Shown one piece after another: positions 1-8,637 of a DNA stretch of 64,000 bases. Source of the DNA: Pseudogemmobacter humi. Its GTDB lineage: Bacteria > Pseudomonadota > Alphaproteobacteria > Rhodobacterales > Rhodobacteraceae. The notes beneath the pieces are model-generated. The model made no database searches and had not been told where the DNA came from. It worked only from the letters and a program-made list of their open reading frames with translations. The DNA is taken from NCBI RefSeq assembly GCF_900609055.1, contig NZ_UXAW01000071.1:1-64000 (forward strand), given 5' to 3'. Numbering within the stretch: the first letter of the stretch is position 1; the number at the start of each line of letters is the position of its first letter. The position numbers and the translations under genes were made by a program.

Positions 1-63
1 CCGCCCGCCGTGGTCTACTTCAACAGCATCGAAACCGACCAGCAGGCGCAGGCAGTAGCTTAA
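1..63 (+). CDS. C-terminal end of an ORF, possibly a transposase (partial)
   Basis: Frame 1 is open from the window edge and ends at a TAA at 61-63, giving about 20 residues ending in ETDQQAQAVA. The Tyr-Phe-Asn plus Gln-rich tail resembles the extreme C-terminus of some IS3-type transposases, and a TniQ-family gene follows 50 bp downstream, which suits mobile DNA. Twenty residues are too few for a firm assignment; it could be any gene end. Confidence 0.35.
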   Translation, partial: PPAVVYFNSIETDQQAQAVA

Positions 64-113
64 ACATCCTCGAAAACTGTCCAAGGATCGGGGAGTAGCT
101 CAGCTATGCGACG

Positions 114-1847
114 ATGATGGCGCATCTACCTCTCTCGATCCACGAAATTCCCGGTGAAACGGCTACCTCGGTTGCCTCGCGGCTTGCTCACTCCAACGGG
201 GTTCAGTTTCGTGAGTTCCTTCAAGATATGGGCATTTCGGTAAGTGGCCTGCTCGGAGGCCAGGACGAGGATCTGGAAGTTCTGGCTGATATTTCCGGCA
301 TTGGTCTCGTTCAGTTGCGTCAGAACACGCCATTGATCGGACGCAATACGTCCTGGTTCAGACAGGAAGCGTTCCCATCCTCGGCAATGGATAGCAGTGT
401 GGTTCGGGGCTGCCCGGAATGCCTGCAGATCGCTCCTGCGATCCAGGGGATCTGGATGCTTCCGTTCATATCCATATGCGCGCAGCACGGCCGGCCACTG
501 GTCGAGCTTTGGTCAGGGCCGCGTTCGCTGGATATCTTCGATGTATCGATGCGAATCCAAGGGGTCGATCTCTCGGAGCTTTGTGCCGAAGAGACGAGGG
601 AACCGACCAGTTTCGAACTATGGGTCGCGGCCAGGCTGGACGAGACCTCCGACCAGGACGTCTGGCTGGACGGGTTTGATCTCGTCTCTGTATCTTCGTT
701 CTGCGCTGAACTCGGCCGGGCTGCAATCGCGACGCGGATTCCCAAATCCCGGAAGTTGCAGCCTGATCGTGCCTGGTGGCCACTCGACGTTGGTTTTTCG
801 CTCTGTGTTCGGGGCGCGGAAGCCTTGTCGCGTTCTCTGTCCGAACTCCAGGGCCTGATGGGGTGCCCTGAGATGGGGCCCCGAAAAATCTTCGGTGGTC
901 TGCATGACCTGTTGGCAAGCGACCCGTGTCCTGAGGGTTTGTGGGCATTCCGGGAGCACCTTCGGTCGCACATTCTTGCGACCTGGCCGCTCGCGCCCGG
1001 CGACGAGGTCCTTGGTGAGCCTGTCTTGCGGCGTTACCGGATGTCGCTCAGCTCGGCCGCGGCGCTTCTGGGGGTTCACAGGGAGCAGGTCCTTGAGGAG
1101 CTTCAGCGGGACGGGACAACGGTTTCGTTGGATCAGCCTGAGGGCTGGCAGATTTTTGGATTTGCGGATGTGAAAGAAGCGCTTGCTCGGCTCAACAACG
1201 GGCTGGAACGGGGCGCCTTCTGTGCGGCGCTGTCGTTGAGTGCGCGCCAGTTCGCTGAACTGGAGCACGATGGGCTGGTTGTGGTCGGTCAGAGTGGCCG
1301 CTTTGACCCGCTGGCGGCGCAGGACCTGGTGGACGGTCTGCTGGTCGGCGCCGAGCCTGTCTATGTCGCGATGCATGACTGGTGCAGCCTGAGCGAGGCG
1401 GCAAAGCGGCTAAGGCTGAGCTTGCCGCAATTGATCGGCGACATCCAACGTGGCCGGTTCCTGAGGATCGGAAAATATGTTCCGAAGACAGGCTTCGCTT
1501 CAGTTCTGGTCAACCTTGGGCATCTTGGCCAGGAGGATGAGGCGATTTCCATGGAGGCCTTCGCGGCGGGTCTGGGACTTCGCACAACGGAACTCGTAAC
1601 GTTCTATCGTCGGAACGATTTGCCGCATCGCAGGGTCAAGGGGCCAAGAGGCGGTGCCCAGTCACGGCTCTCAACCGGGGACAGGAAAGCCTTTCTGGAG
1701 AACTATATCAGTTTTCGCAGTCTCGGGGTCAGGGCTGGCCTCGCTTGGGATGTGCTGACGGCAAGGCTGGAAGACGAAGGGATTGCTCCGGTCAAGGGGA
1801 GCGCCCGGATCTATGACCGGGCGGCGGTTGCCTATATTCTGGAATGA
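114..1847 (+). CDS. TniQ family protein
   Basis: A 577-residue protein with a TniQ-like N-terminal half. Near residues 95-125 it has the pattern RGCPECL, then a hydrophobic stretch, then ICAQHGRPL, the split zinc-binding CPxC/CxxH signature of TniQ/TnsD proteins. These act in target-site selection by Tn7- and Tn5053-like transposons. The rest contains several helix-turn-helix-like stretches (for example SSAAALLGVHREQVLEEL and SLSEAAKRLRLSLPQLI), consistent with DNA binding. ATG at 114 and 117 are both possible; the GGGGAG at 90-95 is rather far upstream. No tniA/tniB partner is visible because the window starts here. Its codon use and GC are slightly less extreme than those of the following chromosomal genes. 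It ends 21 bp from the convergent guaD stop. The family call is inferred from motifs. Confidence 0.7.
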   Translation: MMAHLPLSIHEIPGETATSVASRLAHSNGVQFREFLQDMGISVSGLLGGQDEDLEVLADISGIGLVQLRQNTPLIGRNTSWFRQEAFPSSAMDSSVVRGCPECLQIAPAIQGIWMLPFISICAQHGRPLVELWSGPRSLDIFDVSMRIQGVDLSELCAEETREPTSFELWVAARLDETSDQDVWLDGFDLVSVSSFCAELGRAAIATRIPKSRKLQPDRAWWPLDVGFSLCVRGAEALSRSLSELQGLMGCPEMGPRKIFGGLHDLLASDPCPEGLWAFREHLRSHILATWPLAPGDEVLGEPVLRRYRMSLSSAAALLGVHREQVLEELQRDGTTVSLDQPEGWQIFGFADVKEALARLNNGLERGAFCAALSLSARQFAELEHDGLVVVGQSGRFDPLAAQDLVDGLLVGAEPVYVAMHDWCSLSEAAKRLRLSLPQLIGDIQRGRFLRIGKYVPKTGFASVLVNLGHLGQEDEAISMEAFAAGLGLRTTELVTFYRRNDLPHRRVKGPRGGAQSRLSTGDRKAFLENYISFRSLGVRAGLAWDVLTARLEDEGIAPVKGSARIYDRAAVAYILE

Positions 1848-1868
1848 ATTTGGGCAGGCAGCCCGATT

Positions 1869-3224
1869 TCACTTGACGGGCTTGCGCATGCTATTGCTTT
1901 CGTTTGCGCAGACTTCTCCTTTTTCTGGCAGCAACCCGGGCATCCGGGCTTGCCCCGCCCGCTTTCCTCCGATCCAGACCGCCTTCACCGCGCGGTCGTC
2001 GCCCATCATGATCGTCGGGAAAAGCTGCTGCCACAGGGTTTCCGCCCGCGCCGCCGCTTGCGCGATGGCCGGGGTCGAGGCGAGGTCGATCACCGCCAGA
2101 TCGGCCTCCATCCCCGGGGCGATATTGCCGATCCGGTCTTCGGCCCGCAAAGCGCGGGCCGAGCCCTGGGTCGCCAGCCACCAGAGCTGCGCCGGATGCA
2201 GCGCCTGCCCCCGCAGCTGCGCCACCTCATAGGCGGCGGCCATGGTGCGCAGCATGGAAAACGACGAGCCGCCGCCGGTGTCGCTCGCCAGCCCCACCCG
2301 CACCTGCCGCGCCAGACCCATGTCGAACAGGCCCGAACCGATGAACGTGTTCGAGGTCGGACAATGCACCACCGCCGCCCCCGCCTCGGCCAGCCGGGCC
2401 TTCTCGCGGTCGGTCAGCCAGATCGCATGGCCATAGACCGCCCCCTCGCGCAAAAGGCCCTGGGCCTCGTAAGTGTCGAGATAGTCGCGCGATTGCGGGA
2501 ACAGATCCTTCACCCAGGCGATTTCGTCGGTCTGTTCCGACAGATGGGTCTGCATCAGGCAATCGGGGTATTCGCGCCACAAGGCCCCGAGCGCGGCAAG
2601 CTGTTCGGGCGTCGAAGTCGGCGAGAACCGCGGCGTGATCACATAGGACAGCCGGTCCTGGCCATGCCATTTCTCGAGCAGGCGCTTCGAATCGTCATAG
2701 GCTGACCCGGCGGTATCCCGCAGCCCCTCGGGCGCGTTGCGGTCCATGCAGGTCTTGCCGGCGAAGACCCGCATCCCCCGCGCCCGCGCCGCCGAAAAGA
2801 TCGCATCGACCGAGGCCGGATGGATCGTCGTATAGGAACATACCGTGGTGGTGCCGTTCGCGACCACCAGATCCAGGTAGCGCCCGGCGATCTCATCGGC
2901 ATAGGCCGGGTCGGAAAACCTCATCTCCTCGGGGAAGGTATAAAGGTTCAGCCAGTCGATCAGCCGCTTCCCCCAGGAGGCGATGATCGCGGTCTGCGGG
3001 TAATGCGCATGGGCATCGACGAACCCGGCCGAGATCAGCGCCGAACCGTAGTCGTGAATCCGCGCCTGAGGGTGGCGCGCGCGCAGATCCGCCGCCTCGC
3101 CCACCTGGGTGATGCGGCCCGCATCCACCAGCACCGCGCCCCGGGTCAGATGGCGCGCAGCCGCCTCGCCCAGAGCGAAAGGATCGCCCGTGTAACTCAG
3201 CACCTGTCCCAGCAGAAGATCCAT
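1869..3224 (-). CDS. guaD: guanine deaminase
   Basis: Amidohydrolase that converts guanine to xanthine and ammonia, feeding the xanthine dehydrogenase encoded at 43-47 kb. Metal-site motifs appear in order: FVDAHAHYPQ (near residue 70), HLSEQ, VYGHAIWL, HCPTSN and the catalytic SDTGGG. The length (451 aa) is slightly above the usual 430-440. The C-terminal 25 or so residues after WIGGKRAG have an unusual polar composition (ANESNSMRKPVK) and run up to the TniQ-containing DNA, so the tail may have been altered by the mobile-element junction. The start is the ATG at 3224. The 128-bp gap to mgtE would carry the divergent promoters. Confidence 0.95.
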   Translation of the reverse strand: MDLLLGQVLSYTGDPFALGEAAARHLTRGAVLVDAGRITQVGEAADLRARHPQARIHDYGSALISAGFVDAHAHYPQTAIIASWGKRLIDWLNLYTFPEEMRFSDPAYADEIAGRYLDLVVANGTTTVCSYTTIHPASVDAIFSAARARGMRVFAGKTCMDRNAPEGLRDTAGSAYDDSKRLLEKWHGQDRLSYVITPRFSPTSTPEQLAALGALWREYPDCLMQTHLSEQTDEIAWVKDLFPQSRDYLDTYEAQGLLREGAVYGHAIWLTDREKARLAEAGAAVVHCPTSNTFIGSGLFDMGLARQVRVGLASDTGGGSSFSMLRTMAAAYEVAQLRGQALHPAQLWWLATQGSARALRAEDRIGNIAPGMEADLAVIDLASTPAIAQAAARAETLWQQLFPTIMMGDDRAVKAVWIGGKRAGQARMPGLLPEKGEVCANESNSMRKPVK

Positions 3225-3352
3225 CGCCCGTCCTCTCGTCTCAGGGATGTTACAATAAACCCTGAAACGCGAAAGGAAATCCGCCGCTGCCCCCTGTTTG
3301 TCGCAAACGGCATCCGGTAAGCTCTGGCGAACCCCCGGAACATGGAGCCAGC

Positions 3353-4723
3353 ATGAAGGAAACGGCCGCCGAACGGGACGAGGAAGACATCGCCGCCGAG
3401 CGCCTGACGGCGGTGCTGGCAGCGGTGGAGGCGCGCGATGCCGCGGCGCTGGATGTGCTGCTCGACCCTTTGCACGCAGCCGATATCGCTGACCTTCTGG
3501 AACAGATCTCCCCCTCCGAGCGCGCGGATCTGCTGGCGCTCTGGCATGGCGGGATCGACGGCGACGTGCTTTCCGAGATCGACGAATCGATCCGCGAACA
3601 GGTGATCGAATCGCTGCCGGACGAGGTGGTGGCCGAGGCGGTGCGCGAGCTCGACACCGACGACGTGGTCGACATCCTCGAAGACCTGGACGAGCCGGCG
3701 CAGGAAAAGATCCTCGATGCGCTGGAAGACGCCGACCGGGTGGCGGTGGAACAGGCGCTGGCCTATCCCGAATATTCCGCCGGCCGTCTGATGCAGCGCG
3801 AGGTGGTGGTGGCGCCCGAACACTGGAAGGTGGGCGAGGCGATCGACTTTCTGCGCGGCGCCGAATGGCTGCCCGACCAGTTCTACCATGTGATCCTGAC
3901 CGATCCGCGGATGAAGCCGGTGGGCTATGTCACGCTTGGCCGCATCCTCTCGGCCGCGCGCGAGACGCCGCTGAAAGAGATCGTCGAGGACAGTTTCCGC
4001 ACGGTGAAAGCCACCGACGAAGAGGCCAATGTGGCCTATATCTTCAACCAGTATCACCTGATCTCCTGCCCGGTGGTGGACGAGAACGGGCGCCTGGTCG
4101 GCGTCATCACCATCGACGATGCGATGAACGTGCTGGACGAGGAACACGAAGAGGACATGCTGCGCCTCGCCGGGGTGGGCGACGAAAGCTCGATCTCGGA
4201 CGGGCCGGTGGCCACCGCGCGCCAGCGTCTGCCCTGGCTCGTGGTGAATCTGTTCACCGCCTCGCTCTCGGCGCTGGTGATCGGCCAGTTCGAGGCCACC
4301 ATCGCCCAGATCGTGGTGCTGGCGGCGCTGATGCCGATCGTCGCCTCGACCGGCGGGATCGCGGGAACCCAGTCACTGGCGGTGGCGGTGCGCGCCCTTG
4401 CGACCCGCGACCTGACCCGATCCAACGCCGCGCGGGTGGTGCGGCGCGAGTTGTTCGCGGGCATTCTGAACGGCGTCGGCCTGGCGGCGATCCTCGGCCT
4501 CGCCGGAACGCTGATCTTCGGCGATTACCACATCGGTGTGGTGCTGGGCATGGCGATGATCGTGAACCAGATCGTCGCCGCGCTTGGCGGCGTGGTGGTG
4601 CCGCTCACGCTGGAGCGGTTCGGGCTGGACCCCGCGCTTGCGTCGGGGACCTTCGTGACGACACTGACCGATGTGATGGGCTTCTTCGCATTCCTGGGGC
4701 TGGCGACGGTGATCCTGCTATGA
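3353..4723 (+). CDS. mgtE: magnesium transporter MgtE
   Basis: 456-residue MgtE-family Mg2+ channel. An acidic N-domain of helical repeats (residues 15-135) is followed by a CBS pair (about 140-260, with VGVITIDDAMNVL) and a C-terminal membrane domain with about five helices. That domain holds the signature GGIAGTQSLAVAVRALA near residue 335; the usual form is GGNAGTQS, so Ile replaces Asn here. A ribosome site (GGAG) precedes the ATG. The TGA overlaps the ATG of the cyclo-ligase gene (ATGA), so the two are probably co-translated. I saw no convincing Mg2+ riboswitch in the short leader. Confidence 0.95.
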   Translation: MKETAAERDEEDIAAERLTAVLAAVEARDAAALDVLLDPLHAADIADLLEQISPSERADLLALWHGGIDGDVLSEIDESIREQVIESLPDEVVAEAVRELDTDDVVDILEDLDEPAQEKILDALEDADRVAVEQALAYPEYSAGRLMQREVVVAPEHWKVGEAIDFLRGAEWLPDQFYHVILTDPRMKPVGYVTLGRILSAARETPLKEIVEDSFRTVKATDEEANVAYIFNQYHLISCPVVDENGRLVGVITIDDAMNVLDEEHEEDMLRLAGVGDESSISDGPVATARQRLPWLVVNLFTASLSALVIGQFEATIAQIVVLAALMPIVASTGGIAGTQSLAVAVRALATRDLTRSNAARVVRRELFAGILNGVGLAAILGLAGTLIFGDYHIGVVLGMAMIVNQIVAALGGVVVPLTLERFGLDPALASGTFVTTLTDVMGFFAFLGLATVILL

Positions 4724-5262
4724 AAGACGTGAAATCGGCGGCACGGGCGGCGGCCTTCGCCGCGCGCGAGGCGGCCCATGCGAAGGGCCAGGGCCAGGCG
4801 GCGGAACTGCTGGCGGATTTCCTGGCGCCGCATCGCGGCAAGGTGCTGTCGGGCTATATGCCGATGCGCAGCGAGATCGACCCGCTGCCCGCCATGGCCG
4901 CGCATCAGGGGCCGGTAGGCGTGCCGGTGATCCCGGGCCGCGATCAGCCGCTTCGCTTCCGCGAATGGTCGCCGGGCTGCGCGCTGGTCGAGGGCACGTT
5001 CAAGGCGCTGGTCCCGGCCGAGGGCGCCTGGCTGGAGCCCGAGGTGGTGATCGTGCCGCTGCTGGCCTTCGACGGGCGCGGCTACCGGCTGGGCTATGGC
5101 GGCGGTTTCTACGACCGCACGCTGGAGCTGCTGCGCGCCCGCCGCCCCACCCTGGCCGTGGGCTTCGCCTTCGCCGCCCAGGAGATGGCGGGGGTCCCGA
5201 TCGAGCCCACCGATCAGCGGCTGGATGCGGTGGTGACCGAACAGGGCGTGCGGCTGTTCTGA
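4720..5262 (+). CDS. 5-formyltetrahydrofolate cyclo-ligase
   Basis: 180-residue cytosolic enzyme that converts 5-formyl-THF to 5,10-methenyl-THF using ATP. It carries the family signature GYGGGFYDRTL (residues about 124-134), preceded by VIVPLLAFDGRGYRLG, with the usual basic N-terminus and SGYMPMRSEIDP near residue 47. The start is the ATG overlapping the mgtE stop (ATGA at 4720-4723), which implies translational coupling. The length is normal for the family. The link to Mg2+ transport is only positional. Confidence 0.94.
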   Translation: MKDVKSAARAAAFAAREAAHAKGQGQAAELLADFLAPHRGKVLSGYMPMRSEIDPLPAMAAHQGPVGVPVIPGRDQPLRFREWSPGCALVEGTFKALVPAEGAWLEPEVVIVPLLAFDGRGYRLGYGGGFYDRTLELLRARRPTLAVGFAFAAQEMAGVPIEPTDQRLDAVVTEQGVRLF

Positions 5263-5801
5263 CCGGGAGCCGTCCGGCCCCGGCGCGGCAGATCACCCCA
5301 GCCCTTGTCAGGAGTGCAGAGCCCCCCGCCCCGAGCGGCCGGGTCCGTCTTTCGCCATCTGCGGCCCTTCGGGCAGCATGCGGCTGGTCAAACGGCATTC
5401 AGCGCCCCGGCCGGAGATGCCACAGGAGGGCGGTTCCGGGATGACTTCCATCCGCACTGAACGGCGTGCCGTCGCAGCTGGCAGGCTGCGCGCGTGGGGA
5501 TCGCTCCCGGAGGGCGGACGGCGCAGGCTGCCTGATCCCCGGCCAGAGATCCGCTGAAGGCGCATCGCACGGGCGGTCGCCGGGGCATGGTCAGCGCAAA
5601 GCCGCGCCCTGCCGCCGGCATAGCCTGCGAGGATGCGAACCCTCCCGAAACCACCCGGGGCCCGACCGGCAGATCGGGGCGGGGATGGCCGGTTTCGGGC
5701 AACCGCAGAGCCACGCCTCCGCAAAGCGCGGCCCCGGGGGCTGACCGCAAACGCGATTTCGGGGCGGGAGATCCCTCCCCCGCCGCCGGAACGCGGTTGC
5801 C
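5263..5801. other. intergenic region, no supported gene
   Basis: 539 bp between the cyclo-ligase stop and the convergent RTX stop. Both strands carry open frames of 90-140 codons, but none has a plausible ribosome site, recognisable protein or codon pattern distinct from high-GC noise. No strong hairpin with a T-run was seen. It may hold 3' untranslated sequence for both genes. Confidence 0.5.
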
Positions 5802-6599
5802 TCAGAACAGGAAGTCGTTGGTGTCGAGCTGCGAGAGCAGCATGTTCTGCAAGGTCACGCTGCCATTGTCGGGCAGGAACAGCACGACATCCGCCCCGTC
5901 CTGCTGCGCCCCGGAGATGATCTGGCGGACCTGCGCGCGGCTCATGTCATCCAGTTCGATCCGGTCCTGGCCATCCTCGAAATCGAGGATGATGTCATGC
6001 CCGTCGCCGCGCTCGAAGCCGAAGATATCGGCGCCGCTGCCGCCCAGCAGGATGTCGTTGCCCCGGCCCCCTTCCAGCTGGTCGCGGCCCTCGCCGCCTT
6101 CCAGCCGGTCGTTGCCTGCGCCGCCGTCGAGTTCGTCGTTGCCCGCACCGCCGAGCAGCCGGTCATGGCCGCTGCCGCCATCCAGTTCGTCATTGCCCGC
6201 GCCGCCGTCCAGCAGATCGTTGCCGGCGCCGCCGTCGATCTCGTCATGGCCCGCCTCGCCGAACAGACGGTCGTCGCCGCTGCCGCCATCGAGTTCGTCG
6301 TTGCCCTCGCCGCCGCGCAGCAGATCGTTGCCCGCGCCGCCCTCCAGTTCATCCGCACCCGCGCCGCCGAAAAGCTGGTCGTCGCCGTTGCCGCCCCAGA
6401 GCGAGTCGTTGCCCTCGTCGCCCGACAGGGTGTCGCGCCCGTCGCCGCCGTAAAGCTGGTCGCGGCCCTCGCCGCCCGACAGGCTGTCGTCGCCGAGGAG
6501 ACCGAAGATCCGGTCATCGCCGCCCAGACCCGCCAGCCAGTCGGCAAGCCCGGTGCCCTCAAGCGTTTCCGCCCTTTGTGTGCCATTCTTGCGGATCAT
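5802..6599 (-). CDS. RTX (hemolysin-type) calcium-binding repeat protein, probably type I secreted
   Basis: 265 residues, most of them RTX nonapeptide repeats of the GGxGxDxLx type running from about residue 20 to 190 (GDDSLSGGEGRDQLYGG, GNDELDGGSGDDRLFGE and similar). A C-terminal segment of about 70 residues (DIFGFERGDGHDIILDFEDG, then hydrophobic strands) resembles the uncleaved secretion signal of type I substrates. There is no Sec signal. I start at the ATG at 6599 because AAAGGAG lies 7 bp upstream; an upstream in-frame start at 6644 has no such site. It folds on Ca2+ outside the cell as a beta-roll and has no enzymatic domain. A 39-bp repeat element 72-110 bp upstream matches one in the two-component promoter at 8.6 kb, suggesting control by that regulator. 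Confidence 0.88.
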   Translation of the reverse strand: MIRKNGTQRAETLEGTGLADWLAGLGGDDRIFGLLGDDSLSGGEGRDQLYGGDGRDTLSGDEGNDSLWGGNGDDQLFGGAGADELEGGAGNDLLRGGEGNDELDGGSGDDRLFGEAGHDEIDGGAGNDLLDGGAGNDELDGGSGHDRLLGGAGNDELDGGAGNDRLEGGEGRDQLEGGRGNDILLGGSGADIFGFERGDGHDIILDFEDGQDRIELDDMSRAQVRQIISGAQQDGADVVLFLPDNGSVTLQNMLLSQLDTNDFLF

Positions 6600-6670
6600 A
6601 CCCTTACTCCTTTGCTGCACATTCCATACCGAAGGTGATTCCACCCTTTCCGAAGAATGGAATCCTGCCG

Positions 6671-6709
6671 CTGACAGCAGGCTGACCGGCCCTGTCAGCG
6701 AAACGTCAG
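6671..6709. promoter_or_regulatory. 39-bp quadruple GTCAG element upstream of the RTX gene
   Basis: Four pentamers in fixed register: CTGAC at 6671 and 6682, then GTCAG at 6694 and 6705, with spacers of 6, 7 and 6 bp. Each pair is a direct repeat with an 11-bp period, and the two pairs are inverted relative to each other. The identical architecture occurs at 8638-8676. An 11-bp direct repeat is the usual geometry for OmpR/PhoB-family regulators, and such a regulator is encoded at 9070. The element overlaps the last bases of the Slam-like gene. Confidence 0.6.
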
Positions 6710-7755
6710 AAAGACCGGCCGGCGAGCAGATCGACCCGAAAGCCGATCGTCATCCCGAAATCGGTGCCGTCATAAGCCGCGATCGTCGAACGGCGGCGTT
6801 CGGCGAAGCCGCCCAGCTCCAGCCTGCCGACGGGCACCGAGAGGTTGAGCCGCGTCACCCGGTCCTCGCGCGGCTGGCCGAAGAAGGCGCCGCCGCCGGT
6901 CGTCTCGCGGCTGGCAGAAAGGCCGATGCGGTGCCCGCCGATCTGCCCGGCCCAGCCGATCCCGAACGAGCGGAGCACGAGGTTGCGGCCGGGAATTTCC
7001 TCTCCGCCCCCCGCGCGCAGCGTCCAGAGGCCACCCCCCGCCGCAAGCGTGGCGAGCGAGGCCTGCACGACGGCCCGCTGGTCGCCGTCCAGGCTTTCGC
7101 GCCCGGGCGCCAGCACCAGCCGGTGCAGGCCCAGACGGCTCGCGAACAGCATCCGGGGGCCGAGCGTCGCGCTCAGGTGGCGGCTGACAGACAGGCTGTC
7201 GTCCTCGCGCCCGGCCTGAAGGCACAGATCGAACCAGCTCCAGCGGGCGGCCGGCTGTTCGGCGCAGGCGCGCAGCGACAGGTCCAGCCGGTGGAAACCA
7301 TAGGTCGGCTCGGCCTCGGCGGTGATGCTGCCCGCCAGCGTCAGCCGCGCGGCGGGCGCATAGGTGAAGGTCTGCCAGCGCGTGTAGCGCAGGCCGAACA
7401 GCACGGCATCCTTCGCCCGGGCGTCCTCGCTGACGCTGAATTCCAGCCCGCCAAGCACGAAACTGTCCGCGGGCAGGCCATCGTTGACGTTCGGCACATG
7501 GCGCAGCACCGGCACCAGCGACTGGCCCCGCGACAGAGGCTTTATCCCCGGCCCGGCAGGCACGTGCAGGAAGCCCTGTTCGCGCAACAGCGCATGGCCC
7601 CCGGGCGAGATCTCTCCCCCGGCCCGGCTGAGCGCGAACAGCGCGAGATCGGGAAACCCTTCCTGCAAGGCGAGGCCCGCGTCCTGCGCCTGCGCCGCCA
7701 GCGGCAGCCAGAGCGCAAGCGCGAGCCCCAGAAGACGCCTTTTAGTCGAAGTCAC
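6706..7755 (-). CDS. Slam-like outer-membrane beta-barrel protein (barrel only)
   Basis: 349 residues with a Sec signal peptide (LALALWLPLAAQAQ) followed by a long alternating amphipathic, aromatic-ended sequence typical of an outer-membrane barrel, ending in Phe. The segment PVLRHVPNVNDGLPAD followed by FVLGGLEFSVSEDARAKDAV recalls the first barrel strands of surface lipoprotein assembly modulators (Slam, DUF560), but the N-terminal TPR domain of classical Slam is missing. The GTG start at 7755 overlaps the end of the lipoprotein gene by 14 bp, so the two are translationally coupled. Inferred role: moving or displaying the partner lipoprotein at the cell surface. The family call rests on memory of motif style, not on a search; a generic porin-like protein is the alternative. 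Confidence 0.55.
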   Translation of the reverse strand: MTSTKRRLLGLALALWLPLAAQAQDAGLALQEGFPDLALFALSRAGGEISPGGHALLREQGFLHVPAGPGIKPLSRGQSLVPVLRHVPNVNDGLPADSFVLGGLEFSVSEDARAKDAVLFGLRYTRWQTFTYAPAARLTLAGSITAEAEPTYGFHRLDLSLRACAEQPAARWSWFDLCLQAGREDDSLSVSRHLSATLGPRMLFASRLGLHRLVLAPGRESLDGDQRAVVQASLATLAAGGGLWTLRAGGGEEIPGRNLVLRSFGIGWAGQIGGHRIGLSASRETTGGGAFFGQPREDRVTRLNLSVPVGRLELGGFAERRRSTIAAYDGTDFGMTIGFRVDLLAGRSF

Positions 7756-8308
7756 GGACCCCCCGGAAGATCAGGCCGAGCCTGCCCGCATCGCTGGTCG
7801 CGGTGCCGGTGCCCGCCAGCGCATCCGCCCCGGCGCCGAGGAAATCGCCGTCGATGGCGCCGCTGACATTGCCGGGGGCGCCCGCCGGGCCGGTCAGGCG
7901 GCCGTCGATATCGGCGGTGAACCCGGATCCGGCGATCTGACCGCCGCTCAGCCGCAGCGTGCCGTGCATTTCCTGGCCGGAGCTGGTGTTGAAATCGTCC
8001 AGCTCGCCGGTGATCGTGCCGCTGGCGAAATTGGCGCGCAGGTCGAGCTCGCCGATCATCTGCGCCGAGGCCAGCGAGGCGGGCGCAGCGCCAAAGGCCA
8101 TACCGACGATGCCCTCATATTCGGCCGAGCCGCGCGCGGGCATCGCGCCCGCAGGCGTGGGGGCAAGCCTGTCGGTCTGGACGACCAGCCCGGCACCGCG
8201 CGCGGAATCGGCGGCATATTCGGCGGCGGGGCTGTCCGAGCCTCCGCCCGCGCAGGCGGAAAGCGCGGCGGCAGAGGCAATGAGCGTAAGAGATCTGAAC
8301 AGAAGCAT
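7742..8308 (-). CDS. small TbpB-like surface lipoprotein
   Basis: 188 residues with a lipoprotein signal peptide and lipobox LSAC (Cys near residue 20), followed by GGGSDSPA, a Gly/Ser-rich tether. The C-terminal half has the Gly-rich, short-strand pattern of transferrin-binding-protein-B-like barrels (GTITGELDDF, GTLRLSGGQIAGSGF, GAIDGDFLGAGADALAGTGT). Such lipoproteins are typical Slam substrates, and the Slam-like gene overlaps its 3' end. The start is the ATG at 8308, with AAGGAAA upstream; an open frame extends 59 codons further upstream but overlaps the PepSY gene. The ligand is unknown; iron-protein binding should not be assumed. Confidence 0.65.
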   Translation of the reverse strand: MLLFRSLTLIASAAALSACAGGGSDSPAAEYAADSARGAGLVVQTDRLAPTPAGAMPARGSAEYEGIVGMAFGAAPASLASAQMIGELDLRANFASGTITGELDDFNTSSGQEMHGTLRLSGGQIAGSGFTADIDGRLTGPAGAPGNVSGAIDGDFLGAGADALAGTGTATSDAGRLGLIFRGVRDFD

Positions 8309-8339
8309 CCTGGTGTCTTTCCTTGTGATGGGGGGCGGC

Positions 8340-8588
8340 TCAGTCGTCGGCGCGTTCGCTGAGCACCTCGCCGGTCGCGGCCTCGATGATGGCCTCGACC
8401 CGCGCGCCCTGGGGCGAGATCGCCTCGACCTCATGGGTGCGGCCGTCGTCCTCGGCGCTGCGCACCACATAGCCGCGGCTTTCAAAATCCAGCACCGTGG
8501 CCGACAGGGCGCGGACCGGCTTTTGCTGCGCGAGGGCCGGTGCCGCGAGGCAGATCAGCGCGAGGGTCGCAGCGGGGATACGGATCAT
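8340..8588 (-). CDS. periplasmic PepSY-domain protein
   Basis: 82 residues: a signal peptide (IRIPAATLALICLAAPALAQ) plus one short PepSY-like domain (VLDFESRGYVVRSAEDDG, then HEVEAISPQGARVEAIIEAATGEVL). PepSY domains are small alpha/beta modules often found beside two-component systems. AGGAG lies 8 bp before the ATG at 8588, whereas an upstream GTG would sit on the ribosome site. It heads the leftward transcript (PepSY, lipoprotein, Slam-like) and is divergent from a second PepSY gene at 8701. Confidence 0.8.
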   Translation of the reverse strand: MIRIPAATLALICLAAPALAQQKPVRALSATVLDFESRGYVVRSAEDDGRTHEVEAISPQGARVEAIIEAATGEVLSERADD

Positions 8589-8637
8589 GGGGAACACTCC
8601 TTCCTGAATCGGGATGCGCCCTTATCGCGCCCCGGCC

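Noticed and set aside
3225-3352. Possible Mg2+ or purine riboswitch between guaD and mgtE
   Set aside because: The gap is short and shows no conserved riboswitch core that I could recognise.
3197-4147. Long minus-strand open frame (316 codons) across mgtE
   Set aside because: Exact antisense of a clear MgtE gene, His/Gln/Arg-rich composition, typical high-GC shadow.
5587-6453. Ser/Pro-rich plus-strand frame opposite the RTX gene
   Set aside because: It is the antisense reading of the RTX repeats; the repetitive SPPSS pattern only mirrors Gly/Asp codons.
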